Below the pieces are notes generated by a model. The model searched no databases, was not told the origin of the DNA, and saw only the letters and a program-made list of their open reading frames with translations. A DNA stretch of 64,000 bases from Apostichopus japonicus (Eukaryota; Echinodermata; Holothuroidea; Aspidochirotida; Stichopodidae). Location: contig NC_092564.1 of the NCBI RefSeq assembly GCF_037975245.1, positions 1,315,984 to 1,379,983 on the forward strand, given 5' to 3'. Shown here piece by piece: positions 45,446 to 59,456 of this stretch; position 1 is the first letter of the stretch; each line of letters opens with the position of its first letter. A program made the translations under genes and the position numbers.

Positions 45446-48400
45446 AGTTCTCCTCTATACTGTATACATGGAGTAGTAGTGTGGTGCTGTGATTGAGTGT
45501 GTCATGTTGTAACCGGTGCAGCAACAGCAGACATTCGAGAATTCCACCAGTTCCGCTCCCGAGGGCCTGAATCAACTTCCTCCCTTTCATTGGCCTTGGC
45601 CTTTTGCGTATTTGGGTATAGACTGAACCGCATATAGATATAAAGATAGTTTAGCTAGGGAGTGACGGCATTGCAACTCATGGTAGTAGCAGAGCATTAT
45701 AATACCAGATGGTTTTACTTGGTAGCTTTCATGGTGTTGTCATAAGCAAAGAGACAACTGGAAAAGAAAAGCAGCTTTGTAGAAGAAAAACAAGATTAAC
45801 ATAGAAAATGGTAATGGACACCCTCTTGCTGTAATAACAAGGCGATGATTAAGAAGAAAAAAAGTAATTATGACTTTGGTATCCAGAGTCCTTAAATTAA
45901 TGGCTACAAAAAACAAATCAGCTGAGAGAATAATGGCAACGTTCCCACCTTAAAGAATGATGACAGAGACCTTAAATATACAATACTACAATTTTGAACT
46001 GATTATACTTGTGCAACTGCCATACAAGGAAGTCCTCAACAATGCGATCAACTTTTGACAAAAGTTTTGAGATGTCTCTCCTGTTTTCTATGATAGATAT
46101 TTGTTTTTACAAATTTCTCTAGGCACGTTCAAAATCGCTGATGAACTATAAATATAAAACTACTATTGTTAAGAGATATTTCTGCGAGGAAGAATCCAAA
46201 TTTAGATACAATCAAATCATCATTATTCAACTGCAACCATTTATATAAATAAAGTTGAAGTTAACAAAGAAATTCTGCACATCAACTTACAGCTGTGTAT
46301 TTGCCTGTGGTGAAAGGCAAAGAGCTTGAGTATGCTTAAGCTTAAACTTAACGCTAATTCACCGCCCTTTTATAGTTTGAATTAATTCTGTTAATTCTGT
46401 TGTCTTTTTTTTTTCTTTTTTTTTGTGGTGGGAGGGTGGGCGGGTGGGTGGGTGGATGCCACTGGATGGGCTTGTTTCTGTAATCTATGCATATATTAAA
46501 AGATTTCATTGTAAAATCAGATAGATGTATACAATGTTGAAAGAAATATGTCAATCTATTCAAGACACTCCAGTAGAAAAATTCTCTGTCCCACACACAG
46601 ACTTCGAAGGCAGCATTCATGATACTTTTCATAGCCTCAATTCAATAATATATCTGGAAGAAACATATGTGAAACAGAATGTACTGGCTGATAACTGTGT
46701 GACTCCCTCAGGAGATCATTGGTCTCCCTAACAAATGATTTATGGCGTTGTTTCTCCTCAAAAGACATTTATGTAACATGTTAGATTATGACTCTGTATA
46801 TCTAATTACCTTCCTTACTGAGCAATGTATAATCACTGACCTACTTTGGGTAATAGGACTTGTAATACACATTATCATACACGTCCAAAGAAAGGGGAAA
46901 ATACACTGATGGATGGGCACAATTCTACATTTGCTAAACAATCCCCTTTTCACTAATATATCAACTGTCTCTTACTACAGTAATACAGTACAGGTATATA
47001 CTGTACATGCCTAACAGGAGGTAGACTGGAGTGCATGTTGAATAGAGACAGGATACAGGAGAGTAATATCCAAATTATTGGTATGATGCAGATAGGTGAA
47101 GTGCACTGGTGGAGAGGGGACAGGTAAGTTTAATATAGTTGTCATGAATATCTGGTATTTCTGCAATGTACACCATTTGATGCTTTCATCTTCTTATTTG
47201 CAATAATACAGTAATAGCAACTTCTGTCTTCTTTATCCTTCAATATCAGGTCTACAGTTATTTAAAGAGAGACCAAAATATTTCAGAAGAAATTAATCTA
47301 GTTTGGCCAGTGATTTGGTTGGATCCATGCATGATTAGTCGCACCTTACAATAAACGTGACAGCCTTTGGTCAAGCTCCATCAAATAGCTCAATCATAAA
47401 GACTGCCCTTCCACAACTTCATTAACTCTCCACTCTATCTCATTGTTCAAATCTTATCAGAGTATGTGGTTACATCACATCATCCAAGGTTGTGTTTATG
47501 GTAGAGTCGGTGTACATCTTTAGGCCCATCAGCTCTACCTAAGCAATGATTCTTTCAGTCTCTACAGCGACTTTGCCAGTTACAAACAACGGTGATCAGG
47601 ATTACTCACAGCTAGACAGACAAGTGTAACATGAATGGCAATGTAAAAACCGTTTTGTTTTTATTTTCCATGGAAGTCTAAATTATCAACTAAGCTGAAA
47701 TTACTACATCCACGAAAGTCAGGACATGACTATACACAGATAAATCACAGGTTAAACATTTCCCCTTTATTCTTGATTTGATATTAACTGTGCAACTGAA
47801 GTAGTTTAAAACATAAATGCATGTTGAATCTCCTACGTGATACCCAAAAAATAATAATACAAAGTTCTTAACTGCCACTGCCATAGCAATACTCCTCCTC
47901 CTCCTTCCGTCCATGTATATTCTTGTAGCTAATCAGTGTGACTATCTCACAGCTACATAATTACCATACATTGCATCTGTATATTACAAGCCAGTGCACA
48001 TTATCTTCATAACTGCATCACCGGTTATCGCCTTACGCCTCTCGAAATCCCTCATAAAAATACTGCTTGTATCTTCCCATTAACAACCACTAAGATGGAT
48101 TCTAACTGGTTATTGATTGGGCAATCTCGTTTGGGAAGAGACCTTGTTTTGATTCAGCCGAGATGGGGTCACAAATCGGATCAATAACTGAGCAGCGTAA
48201 GGAGATGCTTAACAGATATGAATCTTTGTTACAAATCAACAGTTTCATAAAACAGACACAATCTCAGTATTTCCGTGGCTCTGCCAATGGACAATGGTAA
48301 TTATGGTTTTTATTTTTCTTTCATTTTTTTTTCGTTTTCACATCAATTGATGACATGAACGAGCAATTTCTGTCACGTAATTCAATTGCATATATGATAA

Positions 48401-51400
48401 CGAGTAAGTTGTGAATTGAATATAAGTTTGGTATAAACTATATTTTGTGACATAATTCCAACAAGATTGCGTTACAAACTGTGTAAATCGGAACAGACAT
48501 TAAAACAAGACAAACCCAAACTATCATTATAAGTTTCCTCTTTATTTCTCTCTTCTTTTATTTTTCTTTTCATTTTTGTTGTTATTTTGGTCTGTTTGTG
48601 AGATAACTACTACGAATTCTTTACGACGATCAACAACAATAATGCTAAGCTGGACATTTTTCAACAATGGACTGTCCACATGTACTGTATAGTGTTGAAA
48701 GCTGAGTGATTTAAACAGTAGCTTGTAATTCATGCTGAACAGTAAGATAATCAATATTTATTAATTAGTCAGTTTGGATGTTTTGACAAGGACACTATAC
48801 GAAAACCTGGGACAGCTCCTGGATAGAAAATCCATCCATTTTAGACTTACCAATGCTGTTTAGTGGGTTAGGTAGAAGAGGAGAGTATTTAAGTTAACGG
48901 GAGACAGGTAAGAGAGACACCAAGTAAATATTAGATTTCAAACATTCAAATGGACTAGAACACTAGAATGCATAGTATACACTTGGAGTGCATGCATGTA
49001 AACAAACTCCTTCTTGTACCTGTTTTAGCCACTAAAGCAATGCAACTTGACACTATTTAACCAATTTGTCTATTTATTTTGGCAAAACATGATCACAGTT
49101 GGTAGAGTTTCAAGTCAGGGGAAATTCCCATTACGGTCTACCGAGTCGTTAGAAAGATCACTACATAAAGAAATGAAAGTTAACATCTGAAATGTTGACC
49201 AACACAAGGAGAGAACTCAGGGATGATTCAACATTGGACAATTATGTCAGGAGAGGATCCAGAATTTCAATTAGGACCCTGGGGTCTTGAAGCCAACTTC
49301 CATGTGGGGGAGGGGGTGGGGGGACTTTAGGGATCTTCCACCAGAAGAAACTAAATATTACACATGAAATAGTGAATTCTGAGGCATATTAAATAAATAT
49401 AGGTAACTACTTTTTTGTGGGGGTTGAACAGGGATTCCCCCCCCTCCCAACAACAACAACAACCTCCCCCTTTGTATAGGTCTGCATCTAGTTTAAATTC
49501 CAAACTCTAATTGTGATTCTCCTAACTCTTTTCTTTTCTTCAAAGAGAGCAAAATCTGTGTGACAAATTACCTATCTGAAGCAAAAGCTCCTGTGGATAA
49601 ATGCATAGAAGCTTGCGGGCCTGACATTTCCATCCAATCAGGATCATCAAAAACAGAAACTTATGTTAAATAGACAAATGGGGCAGACATTTTAATTGTG
49701 AAATTGTTCTCTTCTGTATGTGTTGCTATATGTTGTTCTCATAAATTCCTTGTTTTTCATCTTTCTAGGTAAAAAGTATGCCTCATGCCAATGAAAATTG
49801 GGTTTCCTTTCCCTGCTAAAATAAGGTCAAAATGAAAACACATATTAGAGAAATTTGCTGCAAATCTGCTTTTGTCATAACAACATTCCTGGGATCACTG
49901 TTACTGTATGACCAGACTGCATATGATCTAGTGGATTATCTCTAAATCCAAAACCAAATATTGTCAGATTCTAAACTTGAGACCCTGCAGAAGTGCTTAC
50001 AGAGCCAAACAGAAGGGGATGCTATCATATACTCCACTAGTATTAGGGTCAAAAAATAGGAGAGACACGGCAGAGAGAGAAAAACAGAAGGAGCAAAAAT
50101 CTGGAAAAAACATTAGAGCTAAGTTATAGTGAAAGAGTATTGGAAAAGGTTTCCTTGCTATTTGCCTTTGTGGTTTTTAACCAGCTTGCTTCTGTCTTGG
50201 TTCAGAATACCATCTTAGAAGGGATACTTCTCCCCCGAGGTTAATTTCAGTTCTACTAAAATCTTACTACCCCATTCAATCTTCAGGAATTCTTGTCATT
50301 CTACAAACAAAACTATGCATAGACAATTATGTTTCAATTAGGAATCAGTGCGGCTAAAGGAAGGAAAGGAGAAGGAAAGGAGAAGGGAAGTGAAGGGTGA
50401 ATGACTGCTCTTGAATATTCATTAAGTCATTAAAGTTCAGTCCCAGACAATATCCTGATACTAAGGCGATCTACTTTTCTATCATTGGTGGCTTATAATG
50501 ACTATGACATTTATGAGGTTCAGATTTGGCACAAATCTCTTGTTTCTCATTCTTTCTGTTCAAATTTCCTGATTTTTAACTACTAAGTACTACTACTACT
50601 TCTACTCAATTTCTCTTTTAATTCCACATAATCACCTCTTCATTTATCATTACTCTTCCCCTTTCCCACTCCACCCTCCATGCCTCTCCCCACTTTTAAC
50701 AAAATATATCAATGTTAAACTACAATAAAAAAAATTACATCTTTGATCAAATTTAAAAAGTTGATTGTGTGTAAAAGATCTGCTAGGAAAACCTTTGAAA
50801 ACCTATGCCGATTTACATTCAAATGTAAAAGCAACCCTGGTTCCTTAGCAAACATAACCACAATGGAACATGAGGGGAATCCAGCTTAATTCCATGAAAC
50901 CTATCTGCTGAATCAGCTACCCCCCTCCATTCCCTACAAACATTGTTATTTACACTCTAAAATGACACCCAGTTAAATTCAAAGCCCACGTCTTTAATTA
51001 AAAGCAGTTAACCAAAAAAACGGAGAGAGAGAAACAAAATAATAAAAAAAAGGCCAGTGACTACTATTATACTGCTCTTTGTATTGAGAATGCACACACG
51101 ACTATAGCTCATGCCCATGAATTCTTCTACCACTTACTGATGCAGCTGTATGCAAATGAGCTGGGATTATGAATAGCTAGCCGTCTGACTGTGCTTTTTG
51201 CTAAGTCTTTGCTGCTATGCCTGCAAACTGGGTGCAGAAAAAATTGGAAGAACTTTGACCATTACAAACTCCCTTGCAGAACTGAGGATGAGCTACATGC
51301 AATGCCAGGCCTATTGTTATGGTAGAATAGAGATAAAACAGACGAACCGGGGGAGTGTTAACATGTGAATTGATTGTCGTAGAATGGCTTGGGACACACC

Positions 51401-54400
51401 GTAGCAGTAGAGGCAGGAAAGAAATCACTGAACACAACACAAAAGAAAAAAAACAAACAAAAAACTGTTGTTTAGGGTTGAGGAGAGCGAGTTGATTTAA
51501 TACTTATAATTTTACTAATCTATCATGCATAGCAGGATAGGTTGGACAAAACTATAAATTATTTTAATGCAGCTGACAAAGTTGAAGGAGTCTTCTTTTG
51601 GATTTTATTTGGGGTTTTTGTTTATTTATTTTTGTTTGTTTGATTATTTTTGTTGTTGTTGTTCTTAGGCTAACACAGACAAAGGTGTACTTAACATAAA
51701 TAGAGGAAGTTCTAGAACAACTTAAATACAATCTCCATTGGTAATATAGCTCAGGCTCTGTCATGGGTAATAAAACAAGTTGATATCAGCACTGCTAATA
51801 ATTCAACACTTTTTTTCTTTTCTTTTTTATGGCTGTGGTATATTGAATACATGTAGATAAATAACATGAAATGCGACTGTCTTACAAAAGTTAATGATAA
51901 AGCCATATACTTGAAGAAGAAAAATGTGAACATTATTTTAACAGTTTAGTGTTTAATGTAGGTTAGTCATGTGACATTGTAATAATACTATTAACATCAG
52001 TACTTTCGTTTTGATCTATTACAGTTCAAATCACAAATTTTAAAACATTTTCCTTTTTTCATTTCACTCATCATGGTGATACTTTTAGTTACCTTTGACA
52101 TTTAGTAGTACCATAACAAAATGCAAAAAAACAAATTAAAAAATTAAAAACATTAGAAAGGAAAATTAGGTTGAGCAAGGAACATATGTGTGACATTAAA
52201 ATGACCTTGCAAGATTGAATTATTTATGAAGAATCACTTGAAGGTTGTCCCATGCATCAATTGGATATTGTTTTTTTAAAGTTTATAAATGATTGATATT
52301 AAAGAGCTGAAAGTTGGTTTTCCAGCCCAAAATGACAGTCCGACTGAGTACTTTGGTTGTAAACAGATTTCTTTTGCACAACTTCAAATGGGTAGGTTGT
52401 CTCAAAGGATATTTATTCACCTCTAACCATCTATATAACTAATTCTCAACATCTCAGACATGTACCCCACAAGGACCCCCTCCCCATACCCCCTACCTCA
52501 CCCAATTCCCTCTTATCATGTAGCTAATGAATTCTTCCACTAACAACCATCGGCTTTTGTAGCTATACAGTACACGTACATAGATGCTGTACAGTGACAC
52601 TATACTAAATGCACTATACACATGTAGACCTGTATGTTGAAGAGTACAGTGAACATAGATACAACTATTACAGTTTGTATCTCTGGGTTATGTAAGGTGA
52701 AACACTTTTCACAAAACTGTTTATTACAATTATTGTCTTCTATGACATTTCCTATCAGACTCTTCCCAAGTGAAAAGTTCTACATGTAAACCAGAGACCT
52801 CTGGCCTGCTGCAGTGGGTTTAATATGGGATGATTGCAAATATATAGCAATAGTCACAGGTGTCTGCTAAACTAATAAAATCTGGAACCCATTATGCACA
52901 CAACCATAACCTTGATTGCACTGAAGACAGAATGCCTTGACAGTTTCTGCCAAAAAATTGAAAGTGTTTTAACCATTAAAAAGATTACTCAGGAAGTTGT
53001 AAATTCCATGTCATAGAATCTTCTGTAAAGCTGGATTGATTCGAATCACATCACACTACATCTTGTTATGTTACAGACTACAGTGCTATACCACATTATA
53101 AACCTACCAAGTATTACCAACAGAATATATGTGAAGTAAAAGCATTGTCAACAGGGAAGATGTGAGGGCTGGCTGCCAAGCATCCACAAACAGCTAGCAT
53201 GCAGCTCAATACAGCATTAAATCCTGTATTGATGTCAACAATCTGTATGCTGATATTTACAACTCACTTGTTCATTTCGTTCATTCAACAATTCAGATAT
53301 TTATTTCAATGCCCTGAGTAGATAAAATGTTGATTATATATAGCATGTTGACAGTTATATGCATTTCACAGTATTTTCTTCTTTTTTTACACAACTTTTT
53401 AACACAATAGTGCAATATTTAGAGGACAAGTAAGCAAATTCTGAAATTTATGTGCAAGTTTCGAAGCATGGGGGTTTTGATGGTAACTGATATATTCCTG
53501 ACCATATATGAAAGCCCTTCAAAAATATTCTTTGAAACTGCTCGCCATTTTACAGGCGTGACTAAAATTCCACTATCTGAAACATAATATTCACTCGCTA
53601 GTTATGATAGTGCTAGATAATAGTCTAAACGTGTAGGATAAGTTACTGTAGATTGAATTCTTTAAACCTATCTCACCATTCATGAGAGTACATATCTTTG
53701 GAGATGAATACAGATCAATTGTTTGTGCTGGTTCATTCAGTGGAAAGAAAACTGCAAACTTATTCACTAAGCCTGGACCTGCATATATATACTGCCACTG
53801 GCACAGTGTTTTTGACCTGGTACCATTTGATGGACAGTCCCTAAACACCCAAAGGCTGCCCACCATATTTAATGGGTCATAGTTCACAATTTAGACCTTT
53901 AAATAAACCATAATAGGATATGTCAGATACTTCCAAATAATAGGGATGAGGTACAGTACCTATACTTGATAGTCTTCAGGGGTTATGTGTAGTTATCTTG
54001 GGGCAAGGTTAATAACCCAGTCTAACCCAAATCTTTAATTCAAGGAAGCTGAAAAACAATGGCAAGTGATTTAATGATGTCTAAAATGATCATGAATGCC
54101 ACTTGTCAAACTTAGCATTTTCAGCTGGTGTCTTGTTAGTAACTTCAACTGTTATTTACCAGGGGAGGTTATGGAATATGGAATGATATATTAAATAGTC
54201 CAGCTTTGAATATTTCAACAACAAAACTGCAGCAAGAATTTCAATTTGGTTGTTAGCTGAAAGGAATACTGTATCATGAATGTACAAACTTGTAGGAAGT
54301 GAATTAAATGATGAAATAAAGGAAATCTTTGTCCAACATGGTTGTACTTTATTGAAAACAAAACAGGAGATTAACTTGCTAGGTTTATTGTGGTTCTTCT

Positions 54401-54646
54401 TTAGTTTACCCTGGTAAATGGTTAATGGTGTCACAACCTATACATAACTAATAGGTTGCAATGTGGAAATATTGGGGGGGGGGAGGGGGGAATGAAGGGC
54501 AAGAATCATGGCTTACTGTAGGCCATATATATAACGAAGATTAAGATATCCATTTCCTGTTGCAAAATTGCTCAATACATAGAAGTAGAGCTAGTACATA
54601 ATATCAACATGATAATCGCCGCACACTGCAGGCGTGAAACTCGAGT

Positions 54647-54808
<162 letters not shown>

Positions 54809-55654
54809 CATATGCAAACCTTCCTACTTACGGTATTAACATGCAAAGACCTAGGCACAGATATGAATGGATATTCATTGGCACGAACTACAAAAGCATT
54901 GAGTAACTGAAAAATACGGAAATGACCTAAAATTGAGAGAGGTAATAAAACAAGCTGCCTTTAGGCTACCGTGGAATGTTCCCACAGATTCAAGTAAATA
55001 CGAAAGATTCCTTGTTGTAAACAAATGAAGAAGACAAAACTGTACTTTTCCTTTTGGTGTCTCGCTTGCCGCGATGATTTATATCCGACGAGCGAGTGTA
55101 TCATTTCAAATGGCAATCAAGATGATAAGCCGCGTACCATATCCTACATGTAATGCAGAGTCCATAAAACATGGAAAACTGTTACATTCTCTCCAGATTT
55201 ACGTCCGAATGCTCTGAATTAAAATAGTGGAATCAATTAAAAAGCATCGCAATCCCCATAAACATGCTATATGGACAGAAAAGTGCAAGTGCTTCACATC
55301 TCGGGGAAATGAAATATCTTCACCCAGCGACCTAATATCTTGCCAAGGACAAACAAACTTATTAGAAAGTGAGTTATACCATTACCTCCAAGGGTTAGAA
55401 AATAGAAATATTCTTAGTTAATCACTGAGGGTAAGTACCATTCAATGTCAGGGAAAAATTAATCCTGTGGGATACTGTATCACCAAAGAAAACACCACAA
55501 GATTTTACAAACCTCTGGTTATGTTGTCAATAAAACCTTGCCTCATCTCATAAAAATACCAGCTTCTTCTTTTATACTCAAATGCCTACGTGAGGAGTTG
55601 GTTTTATGTGAGCTAGTCAACTCTTTCATGTTAAGTACAGAAGGGAAATGAGGA

Positions 55655-56514
55655 TGATGTGACGACAGTGATGGCATACCCACTGAATACTTTCATCAAA
55701 GGAGAGAGGAATTGGCTGACTAGGGGTGGCTGGTATTAGGACAAGCCAGGCAGGCCACTATGTGTATCATATAGATACAAAGTAAAACCACTGAAGATGA
55801 ATACTGATGTGACATCAGTGATGGCATACCCACTGAATACTTTCATCAAAGGAGAGAGGAATTGGCTGACTAGGGGTGCTGGTATTAGGACAAGCCAGGC
55901 AGGCCACTATGTGTATCATATAGATACAAAGTAAAACCACTGAAGATGAATACTGATGTGGTAACAGTGATGGCATACCCACTGAATACTTTCATCAAAG
56001 GAGAGAGGAATTGGCTGACTCAGGGTGGCTGGTATTAGGACAAGCCAGGCAGGCCACTATGTGTATAATATAGATACAAAGGAAAACCACTGAAGATGAA
56101 TACTGATGTGACAACAGTGATGGCATACCCACTGAATACTTTCATCAAAGGAGAGAGGAATTGGCTGACTAGGGGTGGCTGGTATTAGGACAAGCCAGGC
56201 AGGCCACTATGGGTATCATATAGATACAAAGTAAAACCACTGAAGATGAATACTGATGTGGTAACAGTGATGGCATACTCACTGAATACTTTCATCAAAG
56301 GAGAGAGGAATTGGCTGACTAGGGGTAACTGGTATTAGGACAAGCCATGCAGGCCATTATGTGTATAATATAGATACAAAGGAAAACCACTATAGATGAA
56401 TACTAATGTGACAACAGTGATGGCAAACCCACTGAATACTTTCATCAAAGGAGATAGGAATTGGCTGACTAGGGGTGGCTGGTATTAGGACAAGCCAGGC
56501 AGGCCACTATGTAA
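55655..56514. repeat. 150-bp tandem array, six copies, with 300-bp dimer
   Basis: ATGGCATACCCACTGAATAC recurs at 55671, 55821, 55970, 56120, 56270 and 56420 (steps of 150, 149, 150, 150, 150). Copies 3 and 5 share GTAACAGTG and GTGTATAATATAGATACAAAGG. Copies 4 and 6 share ACAACAGTG, and copy 4 has the GTATCATATAGATACAAAGT version. A 300-bp AB dimer has therefore been amplified. It ends abruptly at GGCCACTATG. Confidence 0.95.
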
Positions 56515-56649
56515 CAAAATTATTGATTTACTGCGTCGCCAAGTCGGCTTAGCCGTTATTCAAAGAATGCAAGTGAGGTTACTTACTTGGTATCAAACCA
56601 CCTTTTGTTTAATATCACAACCATAAACCGTTTAATTACATACCTGTAC

Positions 56650-56702
56650 AGGTATGTATGTATGTTTGTATATATGTGTATGTTTGTATGTATTGTATGT
56701 AC
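56650..56702. repeat. GTAT microsatellite
   Basis: Degenerate GTATGTATGTATG..TATATGTGTATG run just after the 150-bp array. Confidence 0.8.
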
Positions 56703-59362
56703 TGTACATTAAATGTGCTTTTCCATTCACAAAATGCCAGTCATACTACTTCAGTGTGTTAAGTAATATTGTTTGGAAATAACTTGATTGAATATTAACA
56801 ATCAGAAAACTTACCTGTCTTCACATATATACACAGTACTTTCCCTCCACTGTATCTAAATCTATGTGGTATCTTTGTGACATGTGATTATCGTCAGGGG
56901 CAACCGTCGTCATACAGTAAAGTCTTCACTCATCGTGTTTAAACATACATGTAGGTGTTACTTGAGAACCAAAAGACATACCAGTTTGATATTTAACAAT
57001 ACCTGTCTCAATATACTTATATTCTACTTCTTCTTTCCCCGGCCAAAAAGGTGGATTGAATATTTAGTCATGTGATTTAAAGATTACCAAGTATCGTGAT
57101 AGATAGAGTATATATTCATCTTGAATGGTACAAATATTCACTCTACTTTTGAGAACAAGATGTCAAACTACAACAATAATTGATTAATTGCAACCCTATC
57201 TTTTATGATAAAAGGTATGAAAATCAACCATGTGTGAATTGTAGTTATAAAAACAAAAACCTAAGACCACCAGTTAAAATACATCCAAATGATAAGAGAT
57301 CACAGGGCACCAAGGAGTATAAATCAGATAACATAAAACAACTAGCATAATATGAACAATTAATAACATTAAAGCTGACATGTGCTAGAGCAACCTTTTA
57401 AACTGACTGGGTGATATTTTGCTTTATAAAACCACAGAATCTGTTATCACAATGGAATTTGTAAGAAAAGTCACAACTCAGACTCAATATTAAAATCTAA
57501 ATTATGGCTTCAACGCTATGTATGTCTTACTATTATCTGTTGGTATGAGTTTTCAGTGGCTTTAACTTTATTCAGACAGTACAGGTTACTGTGCTGGTAT
57601 CGATGTAAATTCCAGGTGAAAAACTCCACGAAAAATCACCAAAAAATCATCTTCTGAATGGTATATTCTGAAGGAAGAGTTTGGTGGGTGGTTGCCCCAG
57701 AAGTGACAGAACAGTGTTAAAAAAGTTGCAGTAATGTAGTTTAGGTAGGGAAGTGCAAATCTAGAGTTGGAGACGGGTAAGACTTGAGCAAAGTCAATCA
57801 AATATACTCAGGTAGTTACGATAAACGGGTTGATTTCCATACCATCTGTACAGGTATCAAGTAAATCAGGTACATCATCACCATATACCAAGTTACCAAC
57901 CAAGTTGATTTTTCACTGTACATTAGGAGTACCATACATACATTAATTGAGATATATACTTCTGTTAATCCTGGTCGCTAACCTGTAGTAAAGTACACTG
58001 TCTTCTTGTGAACCACAAATATTGTAACAGAAACCAATAAACATCAGATCAAAGAAAAAAATAAAACTCAAAACACAAATTGTGTTTTTCTGCTTCTTTT
58101 TTCTATTTGTTGAGAAGGGTCTATTTTCAATTTTTTTTAATTTGATGAAACCGCAATCTTTAAAGGTCACATAATTTCAAAAATTTGACCTACTCTGGTC
58201 ACTTACACAAAGGTTCATTTCCTCTACCAAATTTATAGACAACTTTTTTCGTACAATCGTCATAAATTACAAGATTCAACAAGTATTTTGGTAAACACCT
58301 GCAGAATCTACTAAGCGCCCTTTAACCTTTTAATTGATGTTACAGATAAACACATGCTTTGATCATTTCCAATGGCTGAAGTTAAATGAGAAAACCACAT
58401 GTAAGAGTGAGAGACAACTCACAGAGTTGGGTCAATTCTCATATTATTTGCAACTTATTTTGTTCTCTACAAGGGGTCCTAGTGGTCATTGCCTTATTAA
58501 TTGAGGGTAATACTGTAACCCATCTAACTGTTCTAAGCAAAATCAGGACAGTAATAAAAACTTTTTCAAACATGATTTTTGTTGACAAACGTTAGGTCAC
58601 TTTTGTCAGGCATACAATCAGGTGGCCATGTGTACCCTGGGATGGACTAAGAAAACAGCTGTGTTATAAATCAGACAGATTTACCCAATTAAGGTCATGA
58701 GAATCTAATATGAAAATCACAGCTTAATTCTTCACTTCTAGATGTCATGTCAGGTATTTTGCATTGTTCAGTGAAATATTACAAAATTTAACATATTGGT
58801 GTCATTTCTACTCTATGAATCTTGTTGGGCCTTATAGCAGCTGTTTCCAATTGGTCGCTTCTTACTGACTAGTTGGTAAATATGTACACAGGACCCATTT
58901 CATAAAAAAAAAATTGTGATTGAAATTGATGAAACAAAGGCACATTCCTATTTTATCATCTTATGCTAGTGATTCCACATCTAATTCTAAAACAAGGAAT
59001 AAATAATTCTATCACAGACAACTTTTCATTTCGTTTTTTAAATTCTAACTAATTCAAATAAAAGAAGAAATATATGTAAACTGTGTAAAGATAAAAGTGC
59101 GTTCACATTTAGACTTACTTCCTATCAACAACATGACATCCATAATTGCTAAAAGAGAAAGAGCAATGTTAGCAGAAGTGGTGTCTGTGCTGCAAGAACT
59201 AACTTCCCGTCCTTTCTGCCTATCACCCCACTCCACCCCTACCTACTGCCCCTCATACCAAGCTTCAGGATTACTAACATCCAAACAATCAACATTGCAA
59301 TTTCAGTAGAATCAAGAATTATATTGAACAGTTACAAAACTTATTATTAAAATTGTACTTAC

Positions 59363-59456
59363 TATGTTTATAAGCGTCTGAACTGGGATGACTTCGAACA
59401 TGTGAACTCAAACTACCATTTTTGGAACTACTGAGTCCAGTAGGAGGGGAGAACAT
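59363..59456 (-). CDS. TCF4: E-protein (class I bHLH, TCF3/4/12 family) internal exon, MFSPP exon
   Basis: Seen: on the minus strand a 94-bp open segment is bounded by acceptor TTTTACTTACAG and donor GTAAGTAC. Read in phase 0 it gives 31 codons plus one base, beginning MFSPPTGLSSSKNG and ending AYKH, so it exits in phase 1. Known family: vertebrate TCF4 and TCF12 have an exon that begins exactly at MFSPP, continues with a Ser/Gly/Lys/Asn-rich stretch (VSSGKNG) and exits in phase 1. E-proteins are nuclear transcription factors that dimerise with tissue-specific bHLH partners on CANNTG sites, and this exon lies in the N-terminal activation region. Inference: an invertebrate E-protein orthologue, probably predating the TCF3/4/12 split, so the symbol is a family label. 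The bHLH domain itself is outside the window. The Met need not be a start codon, because the acceptor lies immediately before it. Confidence 0.8.

Noticed and set aside
54829-54890. Possible minus exon ending at GTAAGTAGG next to the TA microsatellite
   Set aside because: The donor fits, but acceptor choices give 19-56 bp pieces with phases that do not join the gene, and there is no family similarity.
56815-56865. Possible minus exon ending at donor AAGACAG/GTAAGT
   Set aside because: The donor is excellent, but the acceptor lacks a pyrimidine tract. The only open phase (0 in, 2 out) does not connect to the recognised E-protein exons.
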